DNA from: an uncultured Thalassotalea sp.
GTDB taxonomy: Bacteria > Pseudomonadota > Gammaproteobacteria > Enterobacterales > Alteromonadaceae
Direction of reading: 5' to 3'
DNA: 64,000 bases
Assembly: GCA_947492575.1 (NCBI GenBank)
Contig: CANLNK010000002.1
Coordinates: 1 to 64,000, forward strand
Shown here: positions 45,881-55,705 of the stretch, in pieces
Numbering within the stretch: position 1 is the stretch's first letter
Layout of the letters: each line of letters begins with the position of its first letter
Made by a program: the position numbers and the translations under genes
The notes under the pieces: generated by a model
What the model saw: only the letters and a program-made list of their open reading frames with translations
Database searches by the model: none
Told to the model about the DNA's origin: nothing

Positions 45881-47155
45881 TTAAATTAAACTTGCTAACA
45901 GTGGTGCCACGTCTTCTTGCGACACGCGTTGTTGTTCATGTTGACCGCGGAGGTATTTGACGGTGACTTGCTGATTCGCAATTTCATCTTCACCTAAAAT
46001 TAACGCGACCTGAGCGCCTGATTTATCAGCGCGCTTCATTTGTTTCTTCATGTTGCCACCACCACAGTGACATTGGATACGAGTTTCTGGTACTTGATCA
46101 CGCAACTTCTCAGCTAATGCGACCGCTTGCATATCAGCACCCTCGCCTAATGCGATTACATAGGCATCTACTTGAGGTCGAACATTGTTGGCTTTCTCTA
46201 GGCTCGTTAACATCAAGACTAGTCGCTCAATACCCAACGCAAAACCAATACCCGGTGTGCCTTTTCCGCCTAACTGTTCTACTAAGCCATCGTAACGGCC
46301 ACCAGCACAAACGGTACCTTGTGCACCTAAGCTGTCGGTTACCCACTCAAATACCGTGCGGTTGTAGTAATCAAGGCCGCGAACTAAACGCTCATTAATC
46401 TTGTAGGTGATACCCGCATTATCGAGATAAGACTTTAACTGGTCAAAATGCTCATTGGTCTCGTCACCAAAATAATCACTCAGTTTTGGCGCATCAACTA
46501 AGGCTGCTTGCACGTCAGGGTTCTTGCTATCTAACACACGTAAAGGATTTGTGTGCATGCGACGCTTACTGTCTTCATCAAGCTTGTCTTCGTGCTGAGT
46601 TAAGTAAGCCACAAGCGCATCGCGATAAGCCGCTCTTTCTTCATTTGAACCAAGTGAATTAAGTTCAAGCGTAACATACTCACTGATGCCTAATTCTTTC
46701 CATAATCGCGCTGATAGCATAATCACTTCAGCATCAATATCTGGTGTAGCCATTCCAAACGCTTCGATACCAAATTGGTGGAACTGGCGATAACGGCCTT
46801 TTTGTGGACGTTCGTGACGGAACATTGGTCCCATGTACCAAAGGCGTTGTTCTTGGTTGTATAACAAACCATGCTGATTACCAGCACGAACACAACTTGC
46901 TGTACCTTCTGGGCGCAACGTCAAGCTATCACCGTTTCGATCGTCAAAGGTGTACATTTCTTTTTCAACGATATCAGTGACTTCACCAATAGAACGTTTG
47001 AACAAGTTAGTTGATTCAACAATCGGCATACGAATTTCAGCAAAACCATAGTTGCTTGCCACACGACGCAATACAGATTCAACCATTTGCCAGACATTCG
47101 TTTCGCTTGGCAGACAGTCGTTCATTCCGCGTATCGCTTGAATCACTTTACTCAC
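45881..47155 (-). CDS. hisS: Histidyl-tRNA synthetase
   Basis: Charges tRNA-His. Class II motifs are visible: motif 2 in [24 protein letters not shown] (residues ~107-130) and motif 3 in [15 protein letters not shown]. Histidine-specific blocks are [13 protein letters not shown] and [20 protein letters not shown]. The C-terminal anticodon domain ends [12 protein letters not shown]. The start is GTG after GAGAGCAAGTTAA. It has 424 residues. Confidence 0.98.
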   Translation of the reverse strand: MSKVIQAIRGMNDCLPSETNVWQMVESVLRRVASNYGFAEIRMPIVESTNLFKRSIGEVTDIVEKEMYTFDDRNGDSLTLRPEGTASCVRAGNQHGLLYNQEQRLWYMGPMFRHERPQKGRYRQFHQFGIEAFGMATPDIDAEVIMLSARLWKELGISEYVTLELNSLGSNEERAAYRDALVAYLTQHEDKLDEDSKRRMHTNPLRVLDSKNPDVQAALVDAPKLSDYFGDETNEHFDQLKSYLDNAGITYKINERLVRGLDYYNRTVFEWVTDSLGAQGTVCAGGRYDGLVEQLGGKGTPGIGFALGIERLVLMLTSLEKANNVRPQVDAYVIALGEGADMQAVALAEKLRDQVPETRIQCHCGGGNMKKQMKRADKSGAQVALILGEDEIANQQVTVKYLRGQHEQQRVSQEDVAPLLASLI

Positions 47156-47271
47156 TTAACTTGCTCTCTCTGATAAAATTTCAACGGCGCATTATAGGCG
47201 CTATAGGGGGAAACGTAAACAGCTGTGGTGTTGACACTAGGTCCGTAATTCCGGTCTAAAAAAGGTGACAA

Positions 47272-48396
47272 TTACTCTTCGTTTACCGTTTTCACATCAA
47301 TGCGTTTGTCTTCTGACATCATGTCCGCTTTAGCTCGAATTCGTTGCTCTAATTGGTCGACAAGATCGTTATTATCTAATCGTTCTTTTTGTCGAACGCC
47401 ATCAAGGTAAAAACCACTTTTTTTGCTACTGCCCGTTAAACCTAGATCGGATACGGTCGCTTCACCTGGCCCATTAACGATACAGCCGATAATTGATACA
47501 TCCATTGGCGTTAATACGTCTTCAAGACGCTGCTCTAAGGCGTTTACGGTGCCAATAACATCAAACTCTTGGCGTGAACAGCTTGGACAAGCTATAAAGT
47601 TGATACCACGACTACGAATTTTCAGCGATTTCAATATGTCAAAACCCACTTTAATTTCTTCAACCGGATCCGCTGCCAGCGATACACGCAATGTGTCGCC
47701 AATACCTTCGTTAAGTAGCATGCCTAACCCAATGGCAGACTTAACCGAGCCAGAACGGAAACCACCAGCTTCGGTAATCCCTAAGTGCAACGGGTTGTCG
47801 ATTTGTTTTGCAAGCAAACGGTAAGCCCCCACCGCAAGGAATACATCAGACGCTTTTACGCTTACTTTAAAATCATGGAAGTTCAATCTGTCTAAAATAT
47901 CCACGTGACGCATTGCTGATTCTAACAAGGCTTCTGGTGTTGGTTCACCATACTTTTCTTGTAAATCTTTTTCTAATGAACCACCGTTAACGCCGATGCG
48001 GATTGGAATGCCCTTATCGCGAGCAGATTCTACTACTGCTCGCACACGGTCTTCTTTACCGATATTGCCAGGGTTAATACGCAGACAATCAGCACCGTAT
48101 TCAGCCACTTTTAGCGCTATTCGATAGTCAAAGTGAATATCAGTCACTAATGGCACATTCACTTGCTTTTTGATTTCTTTGAATGCTTCTGCAGCGTCCA
48201 TCGTAGGCACACTTACGCGTACAATATCAGCGCCAACCGCTTCTAACGATTTAATTTGCGCAACCGTTGCTGCTACGTCTGTCGTTAGCGTGTTAGTCAT
48301 TGATTGAACACTAATAGGCGCATCACCACCGACAGGTACGTTGCCGACCATTATTTGACGAGACTTGCGTCTTTTAATTGGAGATTCTGTAAACAT
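47272..48396 (-). CDS. ispG: (E)-4-hydroxy-3-methylbut-2-enyl-diphosphate synthase
   Basis: 4Fe-4S enzyme of the non-mevalonate isoprenoid pathway, making HMBPP from methylerythritol cyclodiphosphate. The N-terminus has [20 protein letters not shown]. Cluster cysteines occur in [12 protein letters not shown] and in [10 protein letters not shown]. The 374 residues fit the short bacterial form. It follows rodZ closely and precedes hisS, a widely conserved order. Confidence 0.97.
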   Translation of the reverse strand: MFTESPIKRRKSRQIMVGNVPVGGDAPISVQSMTNTLTTDVAATVAQIKSLEAVGADIVRVSVPTMDAAEAFKEIKKQVNVPLVTDIHFDYRIALKVAEYGADCLRINPGNIGKEDRVRAVVESARDKGIPIRIGVNGGSLEKDLQEKYGEPTPEALLESAMRHVDILDRLNFHDFKVSVKASDVFLAVGAYRLLAKQIDNPLHLGITEAGGFRSGSVKSAIGLGMLLNEGIGDTLRVSLAADPVEEIKVGFDILKSLKIRSRGINFIACPSCSRQEFDVIGTVNALEQRLEDVLTPMDVSIIGCIVNGPGEATVSDLGLTGSSKKSGFYLDGVRQKERLDNNDLVDQLEQRIRAKADMMSEDKRIDVKTVNEE

Positions 48397-48442
48397 AGAT
48401 ATTTAAATAATTGTTTGAAAACTCTGACTACGTAATCACGAG

Positions 48443-49405
48443 CTACGTAGACTTAGGTAAGGTGAATTTAGCAATATTGCCGATATTATACCCTGACATG
48501 TCGATGGTTTCGCCATTAAAATCGATTGTGACCAACTCTGGCTTTCCTACGGTAACTTTGAATGGTGCTTTGCCAGTTAGTTCCATCACGTAACCTGCTT
48601 TTTTAATGCCCCACGCAATGCGTTCGCCATCTCCGTCGAATATATTTACCCAACAATCGCCAGCGAATGTAAATGTAGCCTTCGACAGTACTGGTTCAGA
48701 TGCTACGAACGCAATATGCGTTTCATCAGCTGATGTTTGAACAATCAATTCGCCATCCGCAACCGCTTCGTGTTGCTCTGGTGAGGACGATAATGAATTC
48801 ACCTGTTCAGGCTGATTTGTGCCAGTTTCAGCAGTAGTTGGCAATACTTCATCACTAGTGCCTGCCGCGTCCGCTTTCATTGCGCCTTTAATTTCACTCT
48901 CAGCAATAGCAGCACCATTGTCTCTCACTGATTCAACCGCTTGATTAGTACGCTCAGTTATGTCATCGAGCAAACTACTGACCCCGTTACTTCTAGCATC
49001 CTGAATGTAATATACCAAGGTTGACGCCACAAGGGCCGCCAGAATTAGATAAGTAATCCACATAAGGCGCGTATTCATCGCCTGTTTTTCGGTAATTTTA
49101 GAAAAGCTCTGCATCTCGGTACGCTGTTTTACAGCAACGCCGAGCATTTCATAGCTAGCAATAATATCTTGCTCTGAAATACCAACAAGTTTGGCATAAT
49201 TCTTCAGATACCCTCGGTTGAAGGTATCAGGTAAGCTGTTGTCGAAGATTTCATGCTCTATTTCGTCGACTAGAGTGACACGAAAGTTCAGCTTCTGGGC
49301 TACATCTTGCTGACTCAATTTCAGCGCCTGTCGCGCCTCAGCCAGCATTTGACCGGGACCTACAACTTCAATGTCCTCAGGTAGCTCTTGTGACGGTTTA
49401 CTCAT
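48443..49405 (-). CDS. rodZ: Cytoskeleton protein RodZ
   Basis: Bitopic membrane protein that binds MreB and keeps rod shape. An N-terminal helix-turn-helix (residues ~15-85, KLSQQDVAQKLNFRVTLVDEIE) is followed by a basic juxtamembrane segment, one membrane helix (MWITYLILAALVASTLVYYI, ~114-133), a disordered periplasmic linker rich in T, E and S, and a C-terminal DUF4115 beta domain (TFAGDCWVNIFDGDGERIAWG). It begins 6 bp after pilW. Confidence 0.96.
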   Translation of the reverse strand: MSKPSQELPEDIEVVGPGQMLAEARQALKLSQQDVAQKLNFRVTLVDEIEHEIFDNSLPDTFNRGYLKNYAKLVGISEQDIIASYEMLGVAVKQRTEMQSFSKITEKQAMNTRLMWITYLILAALVASTLVYYIQDARSNGVSSLLDDITERTNQAVESVRDNGAAIAESEIKGAMKADAAGTSDEVLPTTAETGTNQPEQVNSLSSSPEQHEAVADGELIVQTSADETHIAFVASEPVLSKATFTFAGDCWVNIFDGDGERIAWGIKKAGYVMELTGKAPFKVTVGKPELVTIDFNGETIDMSGYNIGNIAKFTLPKST

Positions 49406-49411
49406 GTGCAG

Positions 49412-51274
49412 TTATTGCTCTTCCTGCGTTCTTAATTCACTCGGATCTGCTAAATAAATAACATCCCCTATTCTTACTAAAGCTCTATCATCGAGCTCAT
49501 TCCATTTAATTAACGTGCTTAAGCGAATATTATATCGCTTAGACACCGAGAATAAGTTCTCACCCTTCTCAATAATATGTTGCGGTAGTTCTTCTAACGA
49601 CTGATAGTCGCTAGCCTCGTCATCTGCTGCTCCGAGAGTAACATGTTTACTGACCAAGTTATCTTCGATAAGTTCAAGGCTTTCGGACACTTCTTCTTTT
49701 GCTAGGTCACTTAGCTCATTAATTTCAGCAAACGTTTGCTTCTCTATATCGCCCTGCGTTGCGTCAGTTTCCACCACTAAGTTAGCCTCGACTAGTTCAT
49801 CCACAGCTAGGTCGGTTTCCTCATTAGCAGTCCCAAGGTCAGAGGCACCTTCGCTAACCGTGTTGTTATCAGCGATTGCGTCACTTGCAGTAACTTCCTC
49901 TGCAATTGTTTCTAGATTCTCTTCGATAACGCTTTCGCCAATTGATTCAGGTATGTTAGTTGATTCAACTGTTTCAGCAACTTCCTTCGTCAACGCCAAA
50001 GCATCAGTATTTAGGCTCTGCACAGCTTCTTGTGAGTCAGTTTGTTGAGTGCCATCTACTGTAGACTCTTCGCCAAGCTGTTCATCGATAGCGGCGATTT
50101 CAGCTTTTGCCAAGGCAATTGCATCAGCAACGGTATCACCGGTTTCAACAATTGGCGTGTCAGTTTCAGATTTAATATCACTCTGTAATTCTGCCGTTTG
50201 TTCAGGCACTTCGCGTTGACTAGGCTCTGGGCTCAGCACAACTACCCGCTTAGCAGGTTGAGTCGGTTGAGGTTTAATTTCTGCTGTGCTTTTTTCTTCC
50301 GCGTTAGTCTGCGGCAAAGCTTCAGTTCTAGATTCAGATTTAGCTACTTGGCTAGTACGGCGTTTTTTGTCTAGTCCGATAGCGGGCTTATTGTTAGGTG
50401 TTAACTTAACAACGCGCTTATTGCTGTCGTTAACTACCTCAGTTGAGTTAAGCAGGCGGTACTTTTCTGCCAACTCGTCTGGTTCAATTTGTGCTAATTG
50501 ATTAAGAAGGTATTGCTTCGATAAGTAGGCATCAGGGAACATGCTCACCAACATACTACCGTAATTACGCGCTGTTCGCGTATCATTCAACTGTAGATAA
50601 ATCTTGTACGTAAGCGCCAAAGAATCAGGGTTGAATCGGCGTGTCGCTTTTTCAAATCGGCTAGCAAAACCTAACGCTGCTTGATAATCACCCTTTGCGT
50701 ACATTAAACGCATCATCTGATATAGGGTCGAAGAGTTCGAAGGATTGTGATCGATAGCTTTTAAAAGATAAGTTTCAGCTTTTTCAAAGTTAGGTGCCTT
50801 TAACTGACACAAGGCTAAATTCTCGTAACTTTGCGATACTAAAAGGTAGCTTGGTACCGCAATAGCTCGAAGAAACTGTTTTTCAGCTTCCGGTAATCTA
50901 TCTTGACGACACAAATAAACACCATAATTATTTAACGTGTCTGCATCATCAGGCTTAATCGAAAGTGCTTTTTCATAAGATGAAACCGTTAGCGTATCTT
51001 CACCCACGGTCTCATAATAGTGTGCAAATGCCGTGTATACTTGAACTAAATCTGGAGCGAAACGTTTGGCTTTTTCTAGGTTAAGTTTTGCCTGTGTCGT
51101 GTTACCCATTTTAAGGTAACCTAGACCCAATGAAATCCTTGTCATAGCGATTTCGAGATTCGTCGAATCGTTTTCTACAACAGGGGTGTTAGCATTTTGA
51201 TAATTTTGAGTAACACAGGCCGAGAGCGTGCTTAAAGAAGCCGCTATCACTATAAATTTTAACGCTTTAACCAT
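49412..51274 (-). CDS. pilW: Type IV pilus biogenesis lipoprotein PilW/PilF with C-terminal LysM domain
   Basis: Outer-membrane pilotin needed for pilus secretin assembly. From the ATG at 51274, MVKALKFIVIAASLSTLSAC carries lipobox LSAC. Residues ~40-240 are TPR repeats (LGYLKMGNTTQAKLNLEKA, EKALSIKPDDADTLNNYGVYLC). Unlike the usual ~250-residue PilF, the protein continues with a ~300-residue acidic, low-complexity stretch and ends with a LysM domain (ENLFSVSKRYNIRLSTLIKW, from about residue 566). The longest frame starts at GTG with 30 unlikely residues before the signal. LysM suggests peptidoglycan anchoring. Confidence 0.9.
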   Translation of the reverse strand: MVKALKFIVIAASLSTLSACVTQNYQNANTPVVENDSTNLEIAMTRISLGLGYLKMGNTTQAKLNLEKAKRFAPDLVQVYTAFAHYYETVGEDTLTVSSYEKALSIKPDDADTLNNYGVYLCRQDRLPEAEKQFLRAIAVPSYLLVSQSYENLALCQLKAPNFEKAETYLLKAIDHNPSNSSTLYQMMRLMYAKGDYQAALGFASRFEKATRRFNPDSLALTYKIYLQLNDTRTARNYGSMLVSMFPDAYLSKQYLLNQLAQIEPDELAEKYRLLNSTEVVNDSNKRVVKLTPNNKPAIGLDKKRRTSQVAKSESRTEALPQTNAEEKSTAEIKPQPTQPAKRVVVLSPEPSQREVPEQTAELQSDIKSETDTPIVETGDTVADAIALAKAEIAAIDEQLGEESTVDGTQQTDSQEAVQSLNTDALALTKEVAETVESTNIPESIGESVIEENLETIAEEVTASDAIADNNTVSEGASDLGTANEETDLAVDELVEANLVVETDATQGDIEKQTFAEINELSDLAKEEVSESLELIEDNLVSKHVTLGAADDEASDYQSLEELPQHIIEKGENLFSVSKRYNIRLSTLIKWNELDDRALVRIGDVIYLADPSELRTQEEQ

Positions 51275-51435
51275 ATTTGATGCGATCGCTTTTGTTGTAA
51301 TTGGGCGCTCTTCATGGTGGCGGTGCGCTAGCTTCCTGCCACCGCGCCACTTAAGCCGTTCCACCTATTTGCCCGATAATAGTACGCCGTAAACGTATCT
51401 AAAACTCGGATAATGCAAAGGTGAAGCCTATATCA

Positions 51436-52593
51436 TTACACCATTTTCACTGAAATTTCTTCAGTTTGCATCTCTTTTTTGGCTGCAATCGCTGCCGTAC
51501 GCTTAGTACGGTCTAAAACATCACCCGCTAATTGACCACATGCGGCATCAATATCATCACCGCGGGTACGGCGTGTGATAACCGTGAAACCGTATGATTG
51601 AAGTACTTTGTCAAAACGGTCAATACGAGAATTACTCGAGCGCTTATATGGCGATCCTGGGTATGGGTTGAATGGGATCAAATTGATTTTGCTTGGCGTA
51701 TCTTTAAGAGCGTGCGCAAGTTCATGTGCTTGTTCGGTGCTGTCATTAACATGGTCAATCATCACATACTCTACCGTAACAGCCTTCTGTGCTTTTGAAC
51801 CATCAATGTAACGACGAGAAGCCGCTAAGAAATCTTCTAGTGGGTACTTTTTGTTAATTGGTACAAGCTCATTTCGAAGCTCATTGTTTGGCGCATGAAC
51901 TGAAATTGCTAATGCACAATCAATCTTCTCTTTCAGCATATCAAGCGCAGGAACAACACCTGAAGTACTTACTGTGACACGGCGTTTAGATAGTCCATAA
52001 CCTAAGTCGTTCAGCATGGTATCAAGTGCAGGAATGAGGTTTTTCATGTTGAGTAATGGCTCACCCATGCCCATCATTACAATGTTTGTAATTGGTCTAG
52101 TACCTGCGATACGTGTTGCACCAATATCATTTGCAACACGCCACACTTGGCCAATGATTTCAGCCATTGATAAGTTGCGATTGAAGCCTTGCTGCGCGGT
52201 CGAACAGAAACTACATTCCAACGCACAACCAACTTGTGAAGATACACACAAGGTAGCGCGGTTATTTTCAGGAATCCAAACTGTTTCAACTTCCTGACCA
52301 CTTTCTAACTTAAGCGCATACTTAATGGTGCCATCGTTAGACACTTGCTTTTGCGAAATCTCAGGTGCAACAATCTCACAGTTACGCGCTAACTTTTCAC
52401 GTAACTTTTTGTTCAGATTGGTCATTTTTTCGAAGTCATCGTAACCAAAGTGATACATCCACTTCATTAATTGATCGGCACGAAACGGCTTTTCACCGAT
52501 TGACGCGAAGTACTCGCGTAAGCCTTGATGATCAAAGTTAAGCAGATTCACTTTCGACACTGCATTTTCAGCAGGGTTAACCACTTCAGTCAT
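51436..52593 (-). CDS. rlmN: Dual-specificity RNA methyltransferase RlmN
   Basis: Radical SAM enzyme that methylates C2 of A2503 in 23S rRNA and A37 in some tRNAs. The radical SAM cysteines are C123, C127 and C130 in [16 protein letters not shown] and the C-terminal [15 protein letters not shown] with the methyl-carrying cysteine are present. The 385 residues are typical. It lies upstream of pilW, the conserved order. Confidence 0.98.
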   Translation of the reverse strand: MTEVVNPAENAVSKVNLLNFDHQGLREYFASIGEKPFRADQLMKWMYHFGYDDFEKMTNLNKKLREKLARNCEIVAPEISQKQVSNDGTIKYALKLESGQEVETVWIPENNRATLCVSSQVGCALECSFCSTAQQGFNRNLSMAEIIGQVWRVANDIGATRIAGTRPITNIVMMGMGEPLLNMKNLIPALDTMLNDLGYGLSKRRVTVSTSGVVPALDMLKEKIDCALAISVHAPNNELRNELVPINKKYPLEDFLAASRRYIDGSKAQKAVTVEYVMIDHVNDSTEQAHELAHALKDTPSKINLIPFNPYPGSPYKRSSNSRIDRFDKVLQSYGFTVITRRTRGDDIDAACGQLAGDVLDRTKRTAAIAAKKEMQTEEISVKMV

Positions 52594-52775
52594 AAAAAAA
52601 TTTCTCTAAACAGCAAAAATTAAAGGGCGCAAATTGTACACTTTTTAGACAAGGGAGACAATTTAATCTGGATAATGATAAAAACTCTAAGACATTAAAG
52701 CACTTATCATTAGCCAACAAACTCATTACTTTTAGGGCGTGTTAACCTTAGATTTTAAAGCGCTAAATAACGCAA

Positions 52776-52807
52776 AAGGATTTTACCGACATATCAGTAA
52801 AATCCTT
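52776..52807 (-). terminator. Terminator-like hairpin after ndk
   Basis: AAGGATTTTAC (52776-52786) and GTAAAATCCTT (52797-52807) form an 11-bp stem with a 10-nt loop. The minus strand continues TTGCG, so the T-tract is weak. Confidence 0.55.
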
Positions 52808-52859
52808 CAACACTCAAAACCTGAGTGATTAATAAATCAAAGCTAGTGGCTTTGGGTAA

Positions 52860-52897
52860 TTTGCCGCGCAGAGTATATGTAATACGTGAGCAGTAAA
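52860..52897. repeat. Covarying stem-loop element, copy after ndk
   Basis: In transcript sense the outer stem TTTAC/GCAAA (one G-T pair) encloses TGCTCA opposite CTGCGCG, and the inner stem has GTAT/ATAC around a five-base loop. It lies 50 bp after the ndk stop. The internal loop is identical to that of the guaA copy although the stems differ. Confidence 0.65.
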
Positions 52898-52946
52898 TTT
52901 CATCGATAAAATGCCAATAGCAAAGATTTATGAATTACCTAAACGC

Positions 52947-53378
52947 CTAGCGAGTGCGTGGGCAAATCTCTTCGTCAGCGAAGAAGTAAGCAATTTCACG
53001 AGCGGCTGACTCTAAAGCATCTGAACCGTGAACAGCGTTCTCGTCGATTGAGTTAGCGTAGTCTGCACGTAAAGTACCAGCTAAAGCTTCAGCTGGGTTA
53101 GTAGCACCCATGATTTCACGGTTTTTAAGAACAGCGTTTTCGCCTTCTAAAACTTGAACCATTACTGGACCTGAAGTCATGAATTCAACTAAAGCACCGA
53201 AGAAAGGACGCTCGCTGTGCTCAGCGTAGAAACCTTCTGCTTGCTCTTTAGAAAGGTGAACCATTTTTGAAGCAATGATTTTTAAACCAGCAGTTTCAAA
53301 ACGGTTGTAGATTTGACCAATTACGTTTTTCGCAACTGCGTCTGGTTTTACGATAGAAAAAGTACGTTCGATAGCCAT
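52947..53378 (-). CDS. ndk: Nucleoside-diphosphate kinase
   Basis: Transfers phosphate from ATP to other nucleoside diphosphates through a phospho-histidine. The active site is H117 in NAVHGSD, and the N-terminal [19 protein letters not shown] is diagnostic. It has 143 residues, the usual size. It is monocistronic, upstream of rlmN in the conserved ndk-rlmN-pilW order, and its 3' region carries the repeated element. Confidence 0.98.
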   Translation of the reverse strand: MAIERTFSIVKPDAVAKNVIGQIYNRFETAGLKIIASKMVHLSKEQAEGFYAEHSERPFFGALVEFMTSGPVMVQVLEGENAVLKNREIMGATNPAEALAGTLRADYANSIDENAVHGSDALESAAREIAYFFADEEICPRTR

Positions 53379-53465
53379 GATAAAGCCTCTTAAATAACGA
53401 ATTAATAAAATAGGGTATAAATTTTGGCGCGATTATAGACCATTCATTCTGAAAAGCCTACTAAA

Positions 53466-53495
53466 TAAAAAAGCCTCAAAAATATGAGGCTTTTT
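53466..53495 (-). terminator. maeA terminator
   Basis: AAAAAGCCTCA (53468-53478) pairs with TGAGGCTTTTT (53485-53495) around a six-base loop, with A's on the left giving T's on the minus strand. It lies about 90 bp after the malic enzyme stop and just upstream of ndk. Confidence 0.85.
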
Positions 53496-53583
53496 GTGTG
53501 GTAATTAACTAGGCCATTTTTTAACTTAAAATTCCCGTAAAAGCTTAGCGCACTAAAATGATTAAACGCTTAATTTAAAGCGA

Positions 53584-55275
53584 TTAGATACTAATGCGCT
53601 TGTATTGACGGTAAGTAGGCTTCCAATAGTTAGCTTCGATCTTGGCCTTAAGTTGCTCTTCTGGCATTTCAAGTGCAAGGCCTTCGCGGTAAGCTACCTG
53701 TGCAATACCGAATGCGATCTTCTTACTTAACGCTGCAATTTCAGTTAACGGTGGTAATAATTCACCCTCTCCTGTATTAGCGCGTGGCGAAGCTTCTGCT
53801 AATGTTTCACTGGCTACCATTAACATTTCGTCTGTAATGCGATTAATGTTGGCTGCCACTACACCTAAACCTAAGCCTGGGAAAATGTAGCTATTGTTGC
53901 ACTGAGCGATTGGGAATAGTTTGCCTTGGAACTCTACTGGTGCAAACGGACTACCTGTAGCAACGACCGCTTGGCCTTCTGTCCAAGTAATTACTTGTTC
54001 AGGCGTTGCTTCAACTTGGCGAGACGGATTGCTCAATGGGAAAATAATCGGTGCGGCACAGTGACTGTACATGGCTTTGATAACTTCTTCCGTGAATAAT
54101 CCAGCTTGGCCTGATACACCAATAAGTACGTCAGGTTTGGCATTGTTCATTAGTTCTAATAAAGAACAGTAATCGCCTTCAATCTGCCATTGGCTTACTG
54201 TCTCTGCAGATTGAACAAGCTTTTCCTGGAAGTCTCGTAAACCTTCCATTCCTTCAGTTAAAAGACCAAAACGATCAACCATAAAGATTTGGCTTCGAGC
54301 TTGTTCAGGGGTTGCGCCCTCGCTCACCATTTGAGTAATAATTTGCTCTGCAATACCACAGCCCGCAGAACCAGCGCCAACAAAGGCCACTTTTTGCTCT
54401 GACAGTTTAACGCCTTTAGTGCGACATGCCGCTAATAACGTACCTACGGTTACAGATGCTGTACCTTGAATGTCGTCATTAAAACAACAAATTTCATCTC
54501 TGTATTTGGTTAACAATGGCATAGCATTTGGCTGTGCAAAGTCTTCAAATTGGAGCATGACATGTGGCCAACGGCGTTTTACCGCTTGGATAAACATATC
54601 AACAAACTCATTGTATTCGTCTTGACTGATACGCTTGTGACGCGATCCCATGTACATAGGATCGTTTAACAGCTTCTCGTTATTTGTACCCACATCTAGT
54701 GTAATTGGTAGACAATATGCTGGGCTGATACCACCACACGCGGTGTAAAGCGCTAACTTACCAATTGGAATCCCCATACCACCTATACCTTGGTCGCCCA
54801 AACCAAGAATACGTTCACCATCGGTAACCACAATCACTTTTACTTTGTTTTTAGTCGCATTTCGTAGGATATCATCCATATGTTCACGCTCTTCATAAGC
54901 GATAAACAATCCACGGTTGCTGCGGTAAATATCAGAAAACTGCTCACAGGCATCACCAACAGTCGGTGTATAGATGATTGGCATCATCTCTTCCAAATGC
55001 TCTTGAACTAGTCGGTAGTAAAGCGTTTCATTCTTATCTTGAATGTTACGCAGATAAATATGCTTATTTAAGTTCGTTTCAAAGCGGCTAAATTGCTGGT
55101 AACAACGCTCTACCTGTTCTTCAATTGTTTCGTAAGACGGAGGAAGAAGACCTGTAAGGTTGAACTGTTGGCGCTCTTCTTTGGAAAAAGCACTGCCTTT
55201 GTTAAGAAGCGGTGTTTCAAGTAGGTTTGGCCCTGCGTAAGGGATGTATAGTGGACGTTTGTTGTCTTGAGTCAT
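53584..55275 (-). CDS. maeA: NAD-dependent malic enzyme
   Basis: Oxidative decarboxylation of malate to pyruvate with NAD+ reduction. Blocks include [24 protein letters not shown] at the N-terminus, [41 protein letters not shown] and the nucleotide site [17 protein letters not shown]. The longest frame starts at a TTG; the ATG at 55275 ([12 protein letters not shown]) matches family N-termini and gives 563 aa. A small hairpin TGGTTG/CAACCA lies in its leader at 55303-55320. Confidence 0.96.
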   Translation of the reverse strand: MTQDNKRPLYIPYAGPNLLETPLLNKGSAFSKEERQQFNLTGLLPPSYETIEEQVERCYQQFSRFETNLNKHIYLRNIQDKNETLYYRLVQEHLEEMMPIIYTPTVGDACEQFSDIYRSNRGLFIAYEEREHMDDILRNATKNKVKVIVVTDGERILGLGDQGIGGMGIPIGKLALYTACGGISPAYCLPITLDVGTNNEKLLNDPMYMGSRHKRISQDEYNEFVDMFIQAVKRRWPHVMLQFEDFAQPNAMPLLTKYRDEICCFNDDIQGTASVTVGTLLAACRTKGVKLSEQKVAFVGAGSAGCGIAEQIITQMVSEGATPEQARSQIFMVDRFGLLTEGMEGLRDFQEKLVQSAETVSQWQIEGDYCSLLELMNNAKPDVLIGVSGQAGLFTEEVIKAMYSHCAAPIIFPLSNPSRQVEATPEQVITWTEGQAVVATGSPFAPVEFQGKLFPIAQCNNSYIFPGLGLGVVAANINRITDEMLMVASETLAEASPRANTGEGELLPPLTEIAALSKKIAFGIAQVAYREGLALEMPEEQLKAKIEANYWKPTYRQYKRISI

Positions 55276-55705
55276 AAAAATCTTAATGTTTTGAAGACTA
55301 AATGGTTGTTTTTTCAACCACTCTAGTAGGTGTATGTGCGTAAATGGGTGAAGTATAGTTGAGAAAGGTCAGACAAAAAAGCCGACCATTGCATTCGCAA
55401 AAGATTTGGCTCGTTGAACGGTTAGCTAATTGTTCATAAATATTAAATTGAAAAAGCAATAGTCGGCCAACAGCATTAATAACAACCACAAAATGACATA
55501 ACGAGCCTTTCGGCAAAATGCGCAGTCGGTATGCCAAAGCTGATAAAGGTACTGTTTCAAAATGAATTACCAATCATTAAAAACACTATTATCTCGCTGC
55601 CGGACTAACAAAATCAATAGTCAGCAATTAACCTCTTTAAGCCTAATAAATAATTGTTAGCAGGGAGCTATCTCGCTTCACTGCTAATCCAATTAAGTTT
55701 GCCGA
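55276..55705. other. Intergenic region between the sulfur-transfer fusion and maeA
   Basis: This 430-bp gap has no convincing gene; a 91-codon TTG-started frame in it (55298-55573) shows no family features. It contains the maeA leader hairpin at 55303-55320 and a 7-bp inverted repeat TTAGCAG/CTGCTAA (55657-55687) downstream of the fusion gene. I see no strong terminator for that gene. Confidence 0.55.

Larger units (their letters stand above)
52594..52946. other. Intergenic region between ndk and rlmN
   Basis: No gene is seen. In the transcription direction it holds the conserved stem-loop element (52860-52897), a small hairpin CACTCA/TGAGTG, an 11-bp hairpin (52776-52807) and the rlmN promoter region. 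Confidence 0.6.

Noticed and set aside
55298-55573. 91-codon minus-strand frame between maeA and the sulfur-transfer fusion
   Set aside because: It starts at TTG without a ribosome site, has no family features and overlaps the maeA leader.
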